This document shows, piece by piece, positions 1 through 4,720 of a stretch of DNA of 5,458 bases (positions are counted from its first letter, which is position 1; every line of letters starts with the position of its first letter). Source of the stretch: Bdellovibrio sp. (GTDB lineage: Bacteria; Bdellovibrionota; Bdellovibrionia; Bdellovibrionales; Bdellovibrionaceae); assembly GCA_017745015.1 (NCBI GenBank), contig JAGIAF010000226.1:1-5458 (forward strand). The letters are read 5' to 3'. The notes below the pieces were generated by a model, which was not told the DNA's origin, made no database searches, and was given only the letters and a program-made list of their open reading frames with translations. Position numbers and translations under genes: made by a program.

Positions 1-167
1 GCGATGTCTTTGTTCTTTTCGTTTTCTCCGATGGAGGCTGAGTATTCATCGAGCATAGATGCAAACTTAAGGGCTTCAAGTGATCCGTTCTCTGCAAGAT
101 GTTGAATTGTTTGTAGTAGGACGAATGGTAGAGCTTGAATGATCTCTTTGTCTGTAGGTGTGCTCAT
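1..167 (-). CDS. Hypothetical protein, C-terminus cut by the window edge
   Basis: A leftward reading frame opens with ATG at 167-165 and stays open to the left edge, giving 55 residues that begin MSTPTDKEIIQALPF. A GGAGG ribosome binding site (complement of 171-175) lies 3 bases before the ATG; the spacing is short but the match is strong. The visible part has an early hydrophobic helix (ALPFVLLQTIQHL) and then an acidic, lysine-rich stretch, with no signal peptide pattern or motif I recognise. It diverges from the small rightward gene at 287, so the 119 bases between them probably hold both promoters. No function is assigned. The reading frame is fairly sure because frame, start and binding site agree. 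Confidence 0.6.
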   Translation of the reverse strand, partial: MSTPTDKEIIQALPFVLLQTIQHLAENGSLEALKFASMLDEYSASIGENEKNKDI

Positions 168-238
168 GGGCCTCCAAGTTAAAACGAAATTGCGGAGCTA
201 ATTAACAAATAAAGCGGAAAAGACAAACAAACCTTTGT

Positions 239-254
239 GAGTTTGAAAAAACTC
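239..254. repeat. Perfect 6+6 inverted repeat in the divergent intergenic region
   Basis: GAGTTT (239-244), spacer GAAA and AAACTC (249-254) form a perfect inverted repeat between the leftward gene starting at 167 and the rightward gene starting at 287. It could be an operator for a dimeric repressor, which would fit a phage control region, or a small GAAA-capped hairpin in the leader of the 287 gene. There is no T-run after it on either strand, so a terminator is unlikely. I found no convincing -35/-10 pair nearby. The operator role is inference. Confidence 0.35.
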
Positions 255-286
255 TATGGGCTTTGCTTTGCCTGAAAGGGGCCAAG

Positions 287-418
287 ATGAGGCAGAATCT
301 TGAATCTGAAATTGTGAATTACCTGCGCTCGATGTGGTGCAAGCCACATACGCGCGAAAACAGAATGATCATGTACGGTCTTGTGCAAAACCTTCGCTCG
401 TTGCGAGGTCGCAAATGA
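287..418 (+). CDS. Small hypothetical basic protein, 43 residues
   Basis: The frame runs from ATG at 287 to TGA at 416-418 and encodes a 43-residue protein starting MRQNLESEIVNYLRS and ending in an arginine-rich tail (LRSLRGRK). AAAGGGG at 275-281 gives a ribosome binding site with a spacing of 5. The protein is predicted mostly helical and basic, with one cysteine and no motif I recognise; a small nucleic-acid-binding role is possible but only inferred from charge. It ends two bases short of the stop codon of the convergent gene at 421-699, a very tight tail-to-tail arrangement. The good binding site supports it; the short length is the main doubt. Confidence 0.5.
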   Translation: MRQNLESEIVNYLRSMWCKPHTRENRMIMYGLVQNLRSLRGRK

Positions 419-420
419 CA

Positions 421-699
421 TCAAAACTTCTTAGCGGTGTAAATGTTGTATGTAGTGTATTGGCAAAGTGGGCACTTATAGTGGCGTTTAAACTCACCCG
501 CAGTGTGGAATCCATTTACCCAGTATTCTTCTTCGGATTGAAATTCCATGCGCGCGTCATGACGTGGGCAGTAGGGTGCGTAGGTAATTGCCTGTTCGCT
601 CGCCACTCTGACTTTTTTCAAGTTAGAAAAAACCCACCACATATCAACCGCCCAATCTTTAAGTTTCAAAAGCGTATTAGTCTTTTTAACGAGATCCAT
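421..699 (-). CDS. Small protein with possible zinc-binding C-x2-H / C-x2-C pairs
   Basis: This leftward gene encodes 92 residues. The ATG at 699-697 is preceded by AGAAGG (complement of 705-710) at a spacing of 5. The first 30 residues are lysine- and tryptophan-rich. The second half carries C44-x2-H47 (YCPRHDARMEF) and, about 30 residues later, C76-x2-C79 (YKCPLCQY), a spacing that would suit one zinc ion in a ribbon-like fold. Such small zinc proteins are common in phage early regions, but I do not recognise the family. It is transcribed against the 43-residue gene and divergently from the recombination operon at 789. A longer rightward frame over the same bases has no ribosome binding site, so I prefer this strand. 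Confidence 0.65.
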   Translation of the reverse strand: MDLVKKTNTLLKLKDWAVDMWWVFSNLKKVRVASEQAITYAPYCPRHDARMEFQSEEEYWVNGFHTAGEFKRHYKCPLCQYTTYNIYTAKKF

Positions 700-731
700 A
701 AGGGCCTTCTTTCTTTTGGGTTTCTAGGTCT

Positions 732-766
732 GGCTGGAGTAACGGCTCCGGCTAGGCTGCCTTTTT
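732..766 (+). terminator. Weak hairpin followed by a T-run, possible attenuator
   Basis: GGCTGGAG (732-739) can pair with CTCCGGCT (746-753), including two G-U pairs, around a 6-base loop. A run of five T follows at 762-766, eight bases after the stem. The offset is larger than in a standard Rho-independent terminator. It lies just before the ribosome binding site of the 789 gene, so it could end rightward transcription from the 287 gene or attenuate entry into the recombination operon. It may also be incidental. Confidence 0.25.
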
Positions 767-788
767 CTTATAGCAGAGGAGTTGAATC

Positions 789-1076
789 GTGAAAAGAATC
801 TTCACTCACGAAATCAAAAAGATCATCTGCCATACGTGCAAGACTGCTGCGGTCGTGACCGAAGTCGACTATCGCGGCGCCGGTGAAATCGTGGAAATCA
901 GAATGTGGTCTGAGCAGTTCAAGACAATGATCGCCGTCGATCAGAAGTGGCTTAGCGAAAACTTTCCCAAAACGCTGTCAGACCTTAAACACAGAGTTGA
1001 GCAAGCCGCAGAGACACAAGTTCTTTTTGAAAAAGTCCGTTTGCAAGAAATTAACAACGACCAGGAGATCGCATGA
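789..1076 (+). CDS. Hypothetical protein, first gene of the recombination operon
   Basis: A 95-residue protein starts at GTG (789-791), seven bases after the AGGAG of an AGAGGAG binding site at 775-781. Near the N-terminus a single CxxC (C14-H-T-C17) follows a lysine-rich start; one pair alone could bind metal only as a dimer or with other ligands. The middle is beta-like (VVTEVDYRG, EIVEIRMW) and the last 35 residues look like an amphipathic, charged helix. I do not recognise the family. Its stop overlaps the recT start by four bases (ATGA at 1073-1076), so the two are very likely co-translated. Small unknown proteins are frequent beside phage annealase and nuclease genes; an accessory role is inference from position. 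Confidence 0.75.
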   Translation: MKRIFTHEIKKIICHTCKTAAVVTEVDYRGAGEIVEIRMWSEQFKTMIAVDQKWLSENFPKTLSDLKHRVEQAAETQVLFEKVRLQEINNDQEIA

Positions 1077-2077
1077 GCTCTCAAAAATTCAATTTGGAAA
1101 AAGTGTTAGAAGTCGTTTCAGACGCTCGAACTGAGCAGGCGTTCAATTCAATTGCGAAGACTAATCTTTCCCAAGCGGCAGTTAACTTCGTAACAGAGGC
1201 GAACTTTGCCAAACAGATTTTGCGCAAAAGCGACTACATCACTTCTGTAGCTGCGAACAATCAGCAATCTCTTTACGAAGCAATCGTAAACGTTGCAGCA
1301 GTGGGTCTTACTCTCAATCCTGTTCATGGACTCGCGTATCTTGTCCCCCGAAAAAAGGAAATTTGCCTCGATATTTCGTACATGGGCTATTGTAAGCTAG
1401 CCACTGACTGCGGAGCTCTTGCGTGGGTTGGTGCGGAGATTGTTCGAGAGAATGACACTTTCATTCTTCATGGCATTGGCACGCGCCCCACTCACAAATT
1501 CAAGCCAGGTCCAGGTCGTGGCAAAATCACCGGCACATACTGCCTGGCAAAGACTCATGATGGCGAATATCTTACGACGTATATGGATCTCGATGAAGTT
1601 TATAAAATTCGAGACAAATATTCAGAGTCTTGGATCGCGCACGTAAAAGAAAGAAAGCCTTCGCCGTGGGCGAGCAATGAAGAAGAGCAAATTAAAAAAA
1701 CGGCAGTTCGTCGTGCTCGCAAAATGTGGCCTAAGACAGACTCACGTCGCTTGGAAAAAGCTACAGAGCTTTTGGTGTCAGCTGATCAAGTTAAAGAAGA
1801 AGATTTAAGTGCCTCTGTCCCGTCTGCCCCTTCCGCAATTTCAAAGCGGGCAGAGGCGCTTGAGTCGATTGTGGATACCCTGAAGAAGCTGAATCGCTCA
1901 GAGGAAGCCTTCTTGGGACACTGCAATCGTATCTACAAGCGTGACGTGAAAAAGCTCGAGGATCTCACCAATCGCGAACTCACTCAGCAAATAATTGCAC
2001 TCAGTCAAATGTTAGAAGTTCAGACGAAAAAAGCGCAAATCGCGCAGAAGGAAACTACGAATGAAAACGCTAGCTAA
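1073..2077 (+). CDS. recT: RecT-family single-strand annealing protein
   Basis: This 334-residue protein is a RecT-type annealase, which coats single-stranded DNA and pairs it with a complementary strand during phage recombination. The family signature is clear around residues 67-105: SLYEAIVNVAAVGLTLNPVH, then GLAYLVPRKKEICLDISYMG. A conserved-looking region near residues 172-220 (DLDEVYKIRDKYSES, then SPWASNEEEQIKKTAVRRA) also fits RecT. The core ends near residue 240. A Ser/Pro/Ala linker (about 246-256) leads to a charged helical tail (about 258-320, including LEDLTNRELTQQII) that may contact partners such as SSB or the nuclease; that is inference. The start is supported by AGGAG at 1063-1067 and overlap with the previous gene. 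The end overlaps the exonuclease gene by 17 bases, so the two are expressed together. Confidence 0.95.
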   Translation: MSSQKFNLEKVLEVVSDARTEQAFNSIAKTNLSQAAVNFVTEANFAKQILRKSDYITSVAANNQQSLYEAIVNVAAVGLTLNPVHGLAYLVPRKKEICLDISYMGYCKLATDCGALAWVGAEIVRENDTFILHGIGTRPTHKFKPGPGRGKITGTYCLAKTHDGEYLTTYMDLDEVYKIRDKYSESWIAHVKERKPSPWASNEEEQIKKTAVRRARKMWPKTDSRRLEKATELLVSADQVKEEDLSASVPSAPSAISKRAEALESIVDTLKKLNRSEEAFLGHCNRIYKRDVKKLEDLTNRELTQQIIALSQMLEVQTKKAQIAQKETTNENAS

Positions 2078-2819
2078 TGTAAAGACGGTTCTTGAAGCTT
2101 TCGAAGCGAAATATCCACACCTGCAGGTAAAAAGCGCGCAGCAGGGGTCTGTAGCATGGCTCATGTTGAAAATGGGTGTGTTGTCAGCAAGTAACGCCAC
2201 GAAAATCGTTGCTAAAAAAGACTCAGAAACTCGTCTTACCTACTTAGCTGAGCTTGTTGGTCAAGTATGTACCGGCGAAATGAAGGATATCGATTCTGCT
2301 GCGATTGACTGGGGCAGAACTTACGAAGACGAAGCTCGCTCAACATATGAGTTCGCTCAAGGCGTTATGACAATCCCAGTGCCGTTCGTGTTTATGGACG
2401 ATACTTTCCGTGTTGGTTGTTCTCCTGACGGTATTGTTTCTGAAAATAAGGGCCACGAAATCAAGTGCCCTTACAACACCGGCAATTATATCAAATTCTT
2501 GGCAGAGGAAAAGATCAAGTCAGAGTACGTATGGCAAGCACAGTTCTCCATGTATGTAACTGAAGCTGAGTTATGGGATATGTCGCAGTACGATCCTCGT
2601 ATGCGTAAATCTCCTCTGCATACAGTAACTATTGAGCGTGATGAAAAAGCTCAAGCGACACTTGCAGATGCGGTTCCGCAGTTTATCGCTGACATGGACA
2701 AGATGCTCGAGAAGATCGGTATTCCATTCGGTGATCAATGGGAACGCCTGGCGGTGTCAGGCTCAGAAGATGAGGCGCTGGGCGATGTTCAGCTGAATCA
2801 GAACTTTGCACCGGTTTAG
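2061..2819 (+). CDS. YqaJ / lambda-exonuclease-like recombination nuclease
   Basis: A 252-residue PD-(D/E)XK nuclease of the YqaJ/lambda Exo group, expected to resect double-stranded DNA ends 5' to 3' and hand the single strand to RecT. The catalytic set is visible: D123 in CSPDGIV, then E133 and K135 in HEIKCP. The spacing of 10 and 2 residues is the same as in lambda Exo (D119, E129, K131). Upstream, GVLSASNATKIV (39-50) and WGRTYEDEA (84-92) match the family's substrate-side motifs, and WQAQFSMYV (158-166) is the usual downstream Q-x-x-x-Y helix. Length is close to lambda Exo, so it appears intact. An AGAAGGAA binding site (2046-2053) inside recT precedes the ATG by about 7 bases. The acidic tail after residue 232 is not assigned. 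Confidence 0.93.
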   Translation: MKTLANVKTVLEAFEAKYPHLQVKSAQQGSVAWLMLKMGVLSASNATKIVAKKDSETRLTYLAELVGQVCTGEMKDIDSAAIDWGRTYEDEARSTYEFAQGVMTIPVPFVFMDDTFRVGCSPDGIVSENKGHEIKCPYNTGNYIKFLAEEKIKSEYVWQAQFSMYVTEAELWDMSQYDPRMRKSPLHTVTIERDEKAQATLADAVPQFIADMDKMLEKIGIPFGDQWERLAVSGSEDEALGDVQLNQNFAPV

Positions 2820-2976
2820 ATAATAATGGGCCAGCGGGACTATTCCCCCACGGTGGGCGGATTGTATGACAGTTAGCGCAGCCCGAAACTTTGAGCCCCG
2901 ATCGTTGCCGAATTCGAAATCCACTGTCCTGGTTCTCTCGATGCAGGCAGTGATCGGGGAACAATCTGGAGGAATT
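2820..2976 (+). promoter_or_regulatory. Structured leader upstream of the 2977 gene
   Basis: This 157-base gap contains no well-supported gene. CCCCGATC (2896-2903) is perfectly complementary to GATCGGGG (2952-2959). Inside it, ACTG-t-CCTG and CAGGCAGT can form a second stem with one bulged T, which would make one long hairpin ending about 9 bases before the GGAGG ribosome binding site at 2968-2972. A 16-codon frame starting at 2826 has no binding site. The hairpin could be part of a leader that controls translation of the small-gene cluster, or an operator-like repeat. No promoter hexamers are convincing. Confidence 0.4.
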
Positions 2977-3195
2977 ATGAATCTAGAAAAATTGGGAAGA
3001 ATAGTTGAGAAAGCGTTTCTTCACCACAAGGTTGCAGATGCAAGAACGGATTGGTCTGGCGGCGTCTTTAAAGATCTCCGCAATAGAATGATTTCTGGCC
3101 ACCGTGCTGGAAGATACTTGAGGCTGAGAAGAAGACTTGAAGAAGCTGGTGGCAGATTTAGAAACGGACCAACACTTAAAGAGCTTGGAAAATAA
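2977..3195 (+). CDS. Hypothetical small basic protein
   Basis: The protein has 72 residues and starts MNLEKLGRIVEKAFLHHK. I chose ATG 2977 because GGAGG (2968-2972) sits 4 bases before it; an in-frame start 37 codons upstream has no such site and would read through the inverted repeat. The protein is strongly basic, with an arginine-rich segment at residues 43-62 (RAGRYLRLRRRLEEAGGRF) that looks helical. This would suit nucleic-acid binding, but I recognise no family. It is the first of three same-strand genes of unknown function; its TAA is directly followed by the ATG of the next. Confidence 0.7.
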   Translation: MNLEKLGRIVEKAFLHHKVADARTDWSGGVFKDLRNRMISGHRAGRYLRLRRRLEEAGGRFRNGPTLKELGK

Positions 3196-3420
3196 ATGTT
3201 GTTCACTGAGGCAGAGATTCAAGAGACCAATGAAGCGACACTGAAAGGTGTGGCCGCTCGAATTGATCGTCTACTCATTGAATGTACGGAGAAGCAAAAA
3301 GAGAAGTTCAAATCGACATATTCGAACGGTTTGATTCTTGAAGATCTCAACGGAGCTTTAGCATTGGTTGACGGATTTCTAGAAATAAATGCGAAGCTGA
3401 GGAACAGAGGAAAGTATTAA
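3196..3420 (+). CDS. Hypothetical small helical protein
   Basis: A 74-residue protein starting MLFTEAEIQETNEATLKG. Its ATG immediately follows the TAA of the previous gene, and only a weak GGA-containing sequence precedes it, so translation is probably coupled. The sequence looks helical throughout, with heptad-like leucine and isoleucine spacing (ARIDRLLIECTEKQKEKF at 21-38, LEDLNGALALVDGFLEINA at 48-66), consistent with a small helical bundle or coiled-coil dimer. It has no catalytic motif or membrane segment. Function unknown. Confidence 0.65.
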   Translation: MLFTEAEIQETNEATLKGVAARIDRLLIECTEKQKEKFKSTYSNGLILEDLNGALALVDGFLEINAKLRNRGKY

Positions 3421-3422
3421 AT

Positions 3423-3878
3423 ATGGAAAAAAATGACTTTCATATATCGCAAATCACTACACGAACGCATCGACCGCCGGGAAGAAAGTTTTGGATTACT
3501 GCCAACTCTATGCGCCTTGATGGATTGAGCAAGTGGTCCAATTGCCTGTATCTTCACTTTGTAAAAGAAGATTTTCCTCAAATTGATTCACCTAAATTGG
3601 TTGCTCAGCTATGGGCTGGCGGAAAGCAGTGTTTTGAATATTCCAAGTCTGTTCTTAATCAATTGGATTTCCATGGTGGCATTACCTTTTATGAAGAGAT
3701 TAAGAGTATTGAAACCGGCAGAACCATCGTGAAGGTGGGGTGCGATTATCAACACATTTATGATGATCACTATATGACTGCCGACCATGGCGAAAAGATA
3801 CTTCGGGTCGATGGGATGACTCTCATTGAACAGTTCGAAGAGCTGGGTAGAAAGTTGGAAAAGGTCCGCGGCGAATAG
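3423..3878 (+). CDS. Hypothetical protein, last gene before the large RNA
   Basis: This 151-residue protein starts MEKNDFHISQITTRTHRPPG. AGAGG at 3406-3410 lies 12 bases before the ATG, a rather long spacing, but the gene begins two bases after the previous stop, so coupling is likely. The middle appears to be mixed alpha/beta (KFWITANSMRLDGLSKWSN, CLYLHFVKEDF, GGITFYEEI, TIVKVGCDYQHIYDD), with a charged C-terminal helix (LIEQFEELGRKLEKVR). Histidines and acidic residues cluster at 108-122 (CDYQHIYDDHYMTAD), but I cannot match them to a known active site. The stop codon falls in the loop of a CCGCG/CGCGG hairpin (3866-3884), 26 bases before the tRNA-like element, so this gene may share a transcript with the RNA. 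Confidence 0.7.
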   Translation: MEKNDFHISQITTRTHRPPGRKFWITANSMRLDGLSKWSNCLYLHFVKEDFPQIDSPKLVAQLWAGGKQCFEYSKSVLNQLDFHGGITFYEEIKSIETGRTIVKVGCDYQHIYDDHYMTADHGEKILRVDGMTLIEQFEELGRKLEKVRGE

Positions 3879-3904
3879 TCGCGGGGTTTGAAGGAAGTAT
3901 TTAT

Positions 3905-3980
3905 GCTCCCGTAGCTCAGATAGAGTACCTGGTTTTTAACCAGTGGGGTCGGTAAGTGAAACTCTTGCCCGGGAGTTCCA
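3905..3980 (+). tRNA. tRNA-Lys(UUU)-like element, degenerate or a tRNA mimic
   Basis: The element is 76 bases with an encoded CCA (3978-3980). Acceptor stem GCTCCCG (3905-3911) pairs with CGGGAGT (3970-3976). The D-stem is GCTC/GAGT with a loop of only AGATA, so the usual GG is missing. The anticodon stem is CCTGG/CCAGT with a C-T mismatch at its base; loop TTTTTAA gives anticodon UUU. The T-arm is GGTAAG/CTTGCC (6 bp) with loop TGAAACT instead of TTCRANY. The D-loop and T-loop bases that normally build the tRNA elbow are both absent. The acceptor stem is continued by a 12-bp helix, so this may be a tRNA-like domain of the large RNA rather than a working tRNA. Confidence 0.6.
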
Positions 3981-3984
3981 AATA

Positions 3985-4000
3985 TTTCCTTGAGACTGAA
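3985..4000 (+). repeat. Direct repeat copy 1 (TTTCCTTGAGACTGAA)
   Basis: This 16-base segment is repeated exactly at 4365-4380. It closes the tRNA-like insert and opens the first large domain of the structured RNA. Its core TTGAGACTG is complementary to segments at 4245-4253 and 4541-4549, so it can pair with either. Confidence 0.9.
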
Positions 4001-4253
4001 AGTCTGGAGTTATGGCACGAGGATAAACTATTGATCAGCTATTCCGCGACTGATCATTGCCACAAAACCAGATGAGCGTGGAAGCTGTAGATCATATTTA
4101 TCCGTATAAATGGATTCGAGTATGGATGCTGTAGCACGCAACTTGAATTTCGCTGAGTGATGACTCTTGGAGAGCAGCGAAGAAGAAAATGGGAGCTGGA
4201 CCCTAAAGGAAAGCAGTAAACGTCATCAAGCACCTCGCGAGTGCCAGTCTCAG
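3990..4253 (+). ncRNA. First large domain of the structured RNA, with possible pseudoknot
   Basis: Closed by TTGAGACTG/CAGTCTCAG. It contains a stacked arm made of TCTGG/CCAGA (4003-4007, 4068-4072), TGGCA/TGCCA (4013-4017, 4058-4062) and TGATCAG/CTGATCA (4032-4038, 4050-4056). A second arm is GCGTG/CACGC (4076-4080, 4135-4139), topped by ATTTAT-CCGT-ATAAAT. A third is TTCGCTG/CAGCGAA (4149-4155, 4175-4181), whose loop holds TGATGAC (4158-4164), complementary to GTCATCA (4222-4228): a 7-bp pseudoknot. A short hairpin GCAC/GTGC ends at 4244, next to the closing stem. Pairings were found by eye and not energy-tested. Confidence 0.65.
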
Positions 4254-4265
4254 TTTGAATGAAGG

Positions 4266-4363
4266 GTATTTAGGTCAAGATAGGTGCGCCTACACGCTTG
4301 ATTAAATGATAGCAGGGTGACTCACGATTTCTAGATAGTGAGTTCTAAATTACGGCTAAATAC
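4266..4363 (+). ncRNA. Middle hairpin domain of the structured RNA
   Basis: GTATTTAG (4266-4273) and CTAAATAC (4356-4363) close this domain with 8 bp. Inside are TCAAG/CTTGA (4275-4279, 4297-4301), topped by TAGG-TGCG-CCTA (4281-4292), and GACTCAC/GTGAGTT (4319-4325, 4338-4344). Its flanks match those of the tRNA-like insert: GAAGG(aa)GTATTTA before it and TTTCCTTGAGACTGAA after it. It occupies the place of a second insert of similar length, but no cloverleaf or anticodon arm can be drawn. Confidence 0.6.
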
Positions 4364-4364
4364 T

Positions 4365-4380
4365 TTTCCTTGAGACTGAA
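4365..4380 (+). repeat. Direct repeat copy 2 (TTTCCTTGAGACTGAA)
   Basis: An exact copy of 3985-4000. It ends the middle domain and opens the last large domain, pairing through TTGAGACTG with CAGTCTCAA at 4541-4549 (all Watson-Crick), or with CAGTCTCAG at 4245-4253 in an alternative fold. Confidence 0.9.
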
Positions 4381-4549
4381 TCCTGCAAGCGCAGGCCTGA
4401 TGTAGTCGCTCTACACTTGAAGTGCTGGAACGTCAGCGGGAAGGGCATCTTCCACCGGAGGCAAGGCGATAACCAAGCCATAGCAGGAATGCTAAACGCT
4501 AAAGCCGGAAAATAAAGGCAAACGTTATGGGCCGCAACCCCAGTCTCAA
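4370..4549 (+). ncRNA. Last large domain of the structured RNA
   Basis: Closed by TTGAGACTG/CAGTCTCAA. Inside, a perfect hairpin CCTGC-AAGC-GCAGG (4382-4395) comes first. CTGATG/CGTCAG (4397-4402, 4431-4436) can enclose the next part; TGTAG/CTACA (4401-4405, 4411-4415) is an alternative that shares its last two bases. GGAAG/CTTCC (4439-4443, 4449-4453) follows. CCGG/CCGG (4455-4458, 4505-4508) surrounds a hairpin TAGCA-GGAA-TGCTA (4481-4494) with a GNRA-type tetraloop. ATAAC (4469-4473) may also pair with GTTAT (4524-4528), crossing the CCGG stem. The density of helices suggests a compact fold. Confidence 0.6.
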
Positions 4550-4563
4550 CTAAATATTTTATG

Positions 4564-4632
4564 CCCGCACGGCCTTAACAACGATTAATTGTTTGATCTA
4601 GTTTTAAACAACAGGCCGTGTGGGGATTTTTT
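4564..4632 (+). terminator. Rho-independent terminator of the structured RNA
   Basis: CCCGCACGGCCT (4564-4575) pairs with AGGCCGTGTGGG (4613-4624), 12 bp with one G-U pair, followed by GA and six T (4627-4632). The 37-base loop is unusually long but can fold internally (AACAA/TTGTT, or TTGTTT/AAACAA). It lies 15 bases after the closing stem of the last RNA domain, which argues that the RNA is a separate transcript end rather than an untranslated part of the excisionase mRNA. Confidence 0.85.
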
Positions 4633-4633
4633 G

Positions 4634-4713
4634 AGTAGAGCTTTTCATAGCTTGTCGTTTCAGCAAAAAGTTTTTGTGTTTTTCATTCCACAAAGACCTG
4701 GAAGAGCTCTACT
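4634..4713 (+). ncRNA. Long hairpin after the terminator
   Basis: AGTAGAGCTTTTC (4634-4646) pairs with GAAGAGCTCTACT (4701-4713) over 13 bp with one G-U pair. The interior holds TTTGTG/CACAAA (4673-4678, 4689-4694). No reading frame with a binding site is present. It may be part of a structured leader of the excisionase-like gene or a small RNA of its own; an integrase-binding recombination site is another option because the integration genes follow. Confidence 0.45.
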
Positions 4714-4720
4714 GAAGGAA

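Larger units (their letters stand above)
3890..4632 (+). ncRNA. Large structured noncoding RNA, GOLLD/ROOL-like in size and setting
   Basis: About 740 bases hold no convincing gene but dense, nested complementarity, closing with a strong terminator. From 5' to 3': a 12-bp helix (3891-3902 with 3980-3991) enclosing a tRNA-like fold; TTGAGACTG 3990-3998 with CAGTCTCAG 4245-4253 enclosing a first large domain; GTATTTAG 4266-4273 with CTAAATAC 4356-4363 enclosing a hairpin domain; TTGAGACTG 4370-4378 with CAGTCTCAA 4541-4549 enclosing another large domain; then the terminator. Large ornate phage RNAs such as GOLLD (roughly 700-800 nt) and ROOL (near 600 nt) are known from prophages, often beside tRNAs. 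Resemblance here is in size, context and complexity only; I cannot confirm a conserved motif. No protein role is implied. A separate promoter was not found, so it may be transcribed with the genes upstream. Confidence 0.72.

Noticed and set aside
334..792. A 152-codon rightward reading frame
   Set aside because: It has no ribosome binding site, overlaps the better supported leftward zinc-like gene, and its translation has no recognisable feature.
2826..2876. 16-codon frame as a leader peptide
   Set aside because: It has no ribosome binding site and no telling run of regulatory codons.
2683..2964. Leftward 93-codon frame over the exonuclease end and the gap
   Set aside because: It is antisense to a well-supported gene, has no binding site, and its proline/serine-rich translation looks like a shadow frame.
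2866..2976. Upstream in-frame start for the 72-residue protein
   Set aside because: There is no binding site before 2866, and the strong GGAGG sits directly before ATG 2977.
2983..3222. Two leftward frames over the 72-residue gene
   Set aside because: They are antisense to a gene with a good binding site and have no support of their own.
4391..4440. Hammerhead ribozyme core (CTGATG near 4397)
   Set aside because: The match stops at CTGATG-T, and the needed CTGANGA and GAAA boxes are not placed correctly.
3981..4560. Group I or group II intron, or a retron
   Set aside because: I saw no group I core (P/Q/R/S-like) elements, no group II domain V-like hairpin, and no reverse transcriptase or endonuclease gene in the window.
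3980..4560. CRISPR array, because of the repeated segments
   Set aside because: Only two copies of a 16-base repeat occur, 380 bases apart, and they take part in RNA pairing.
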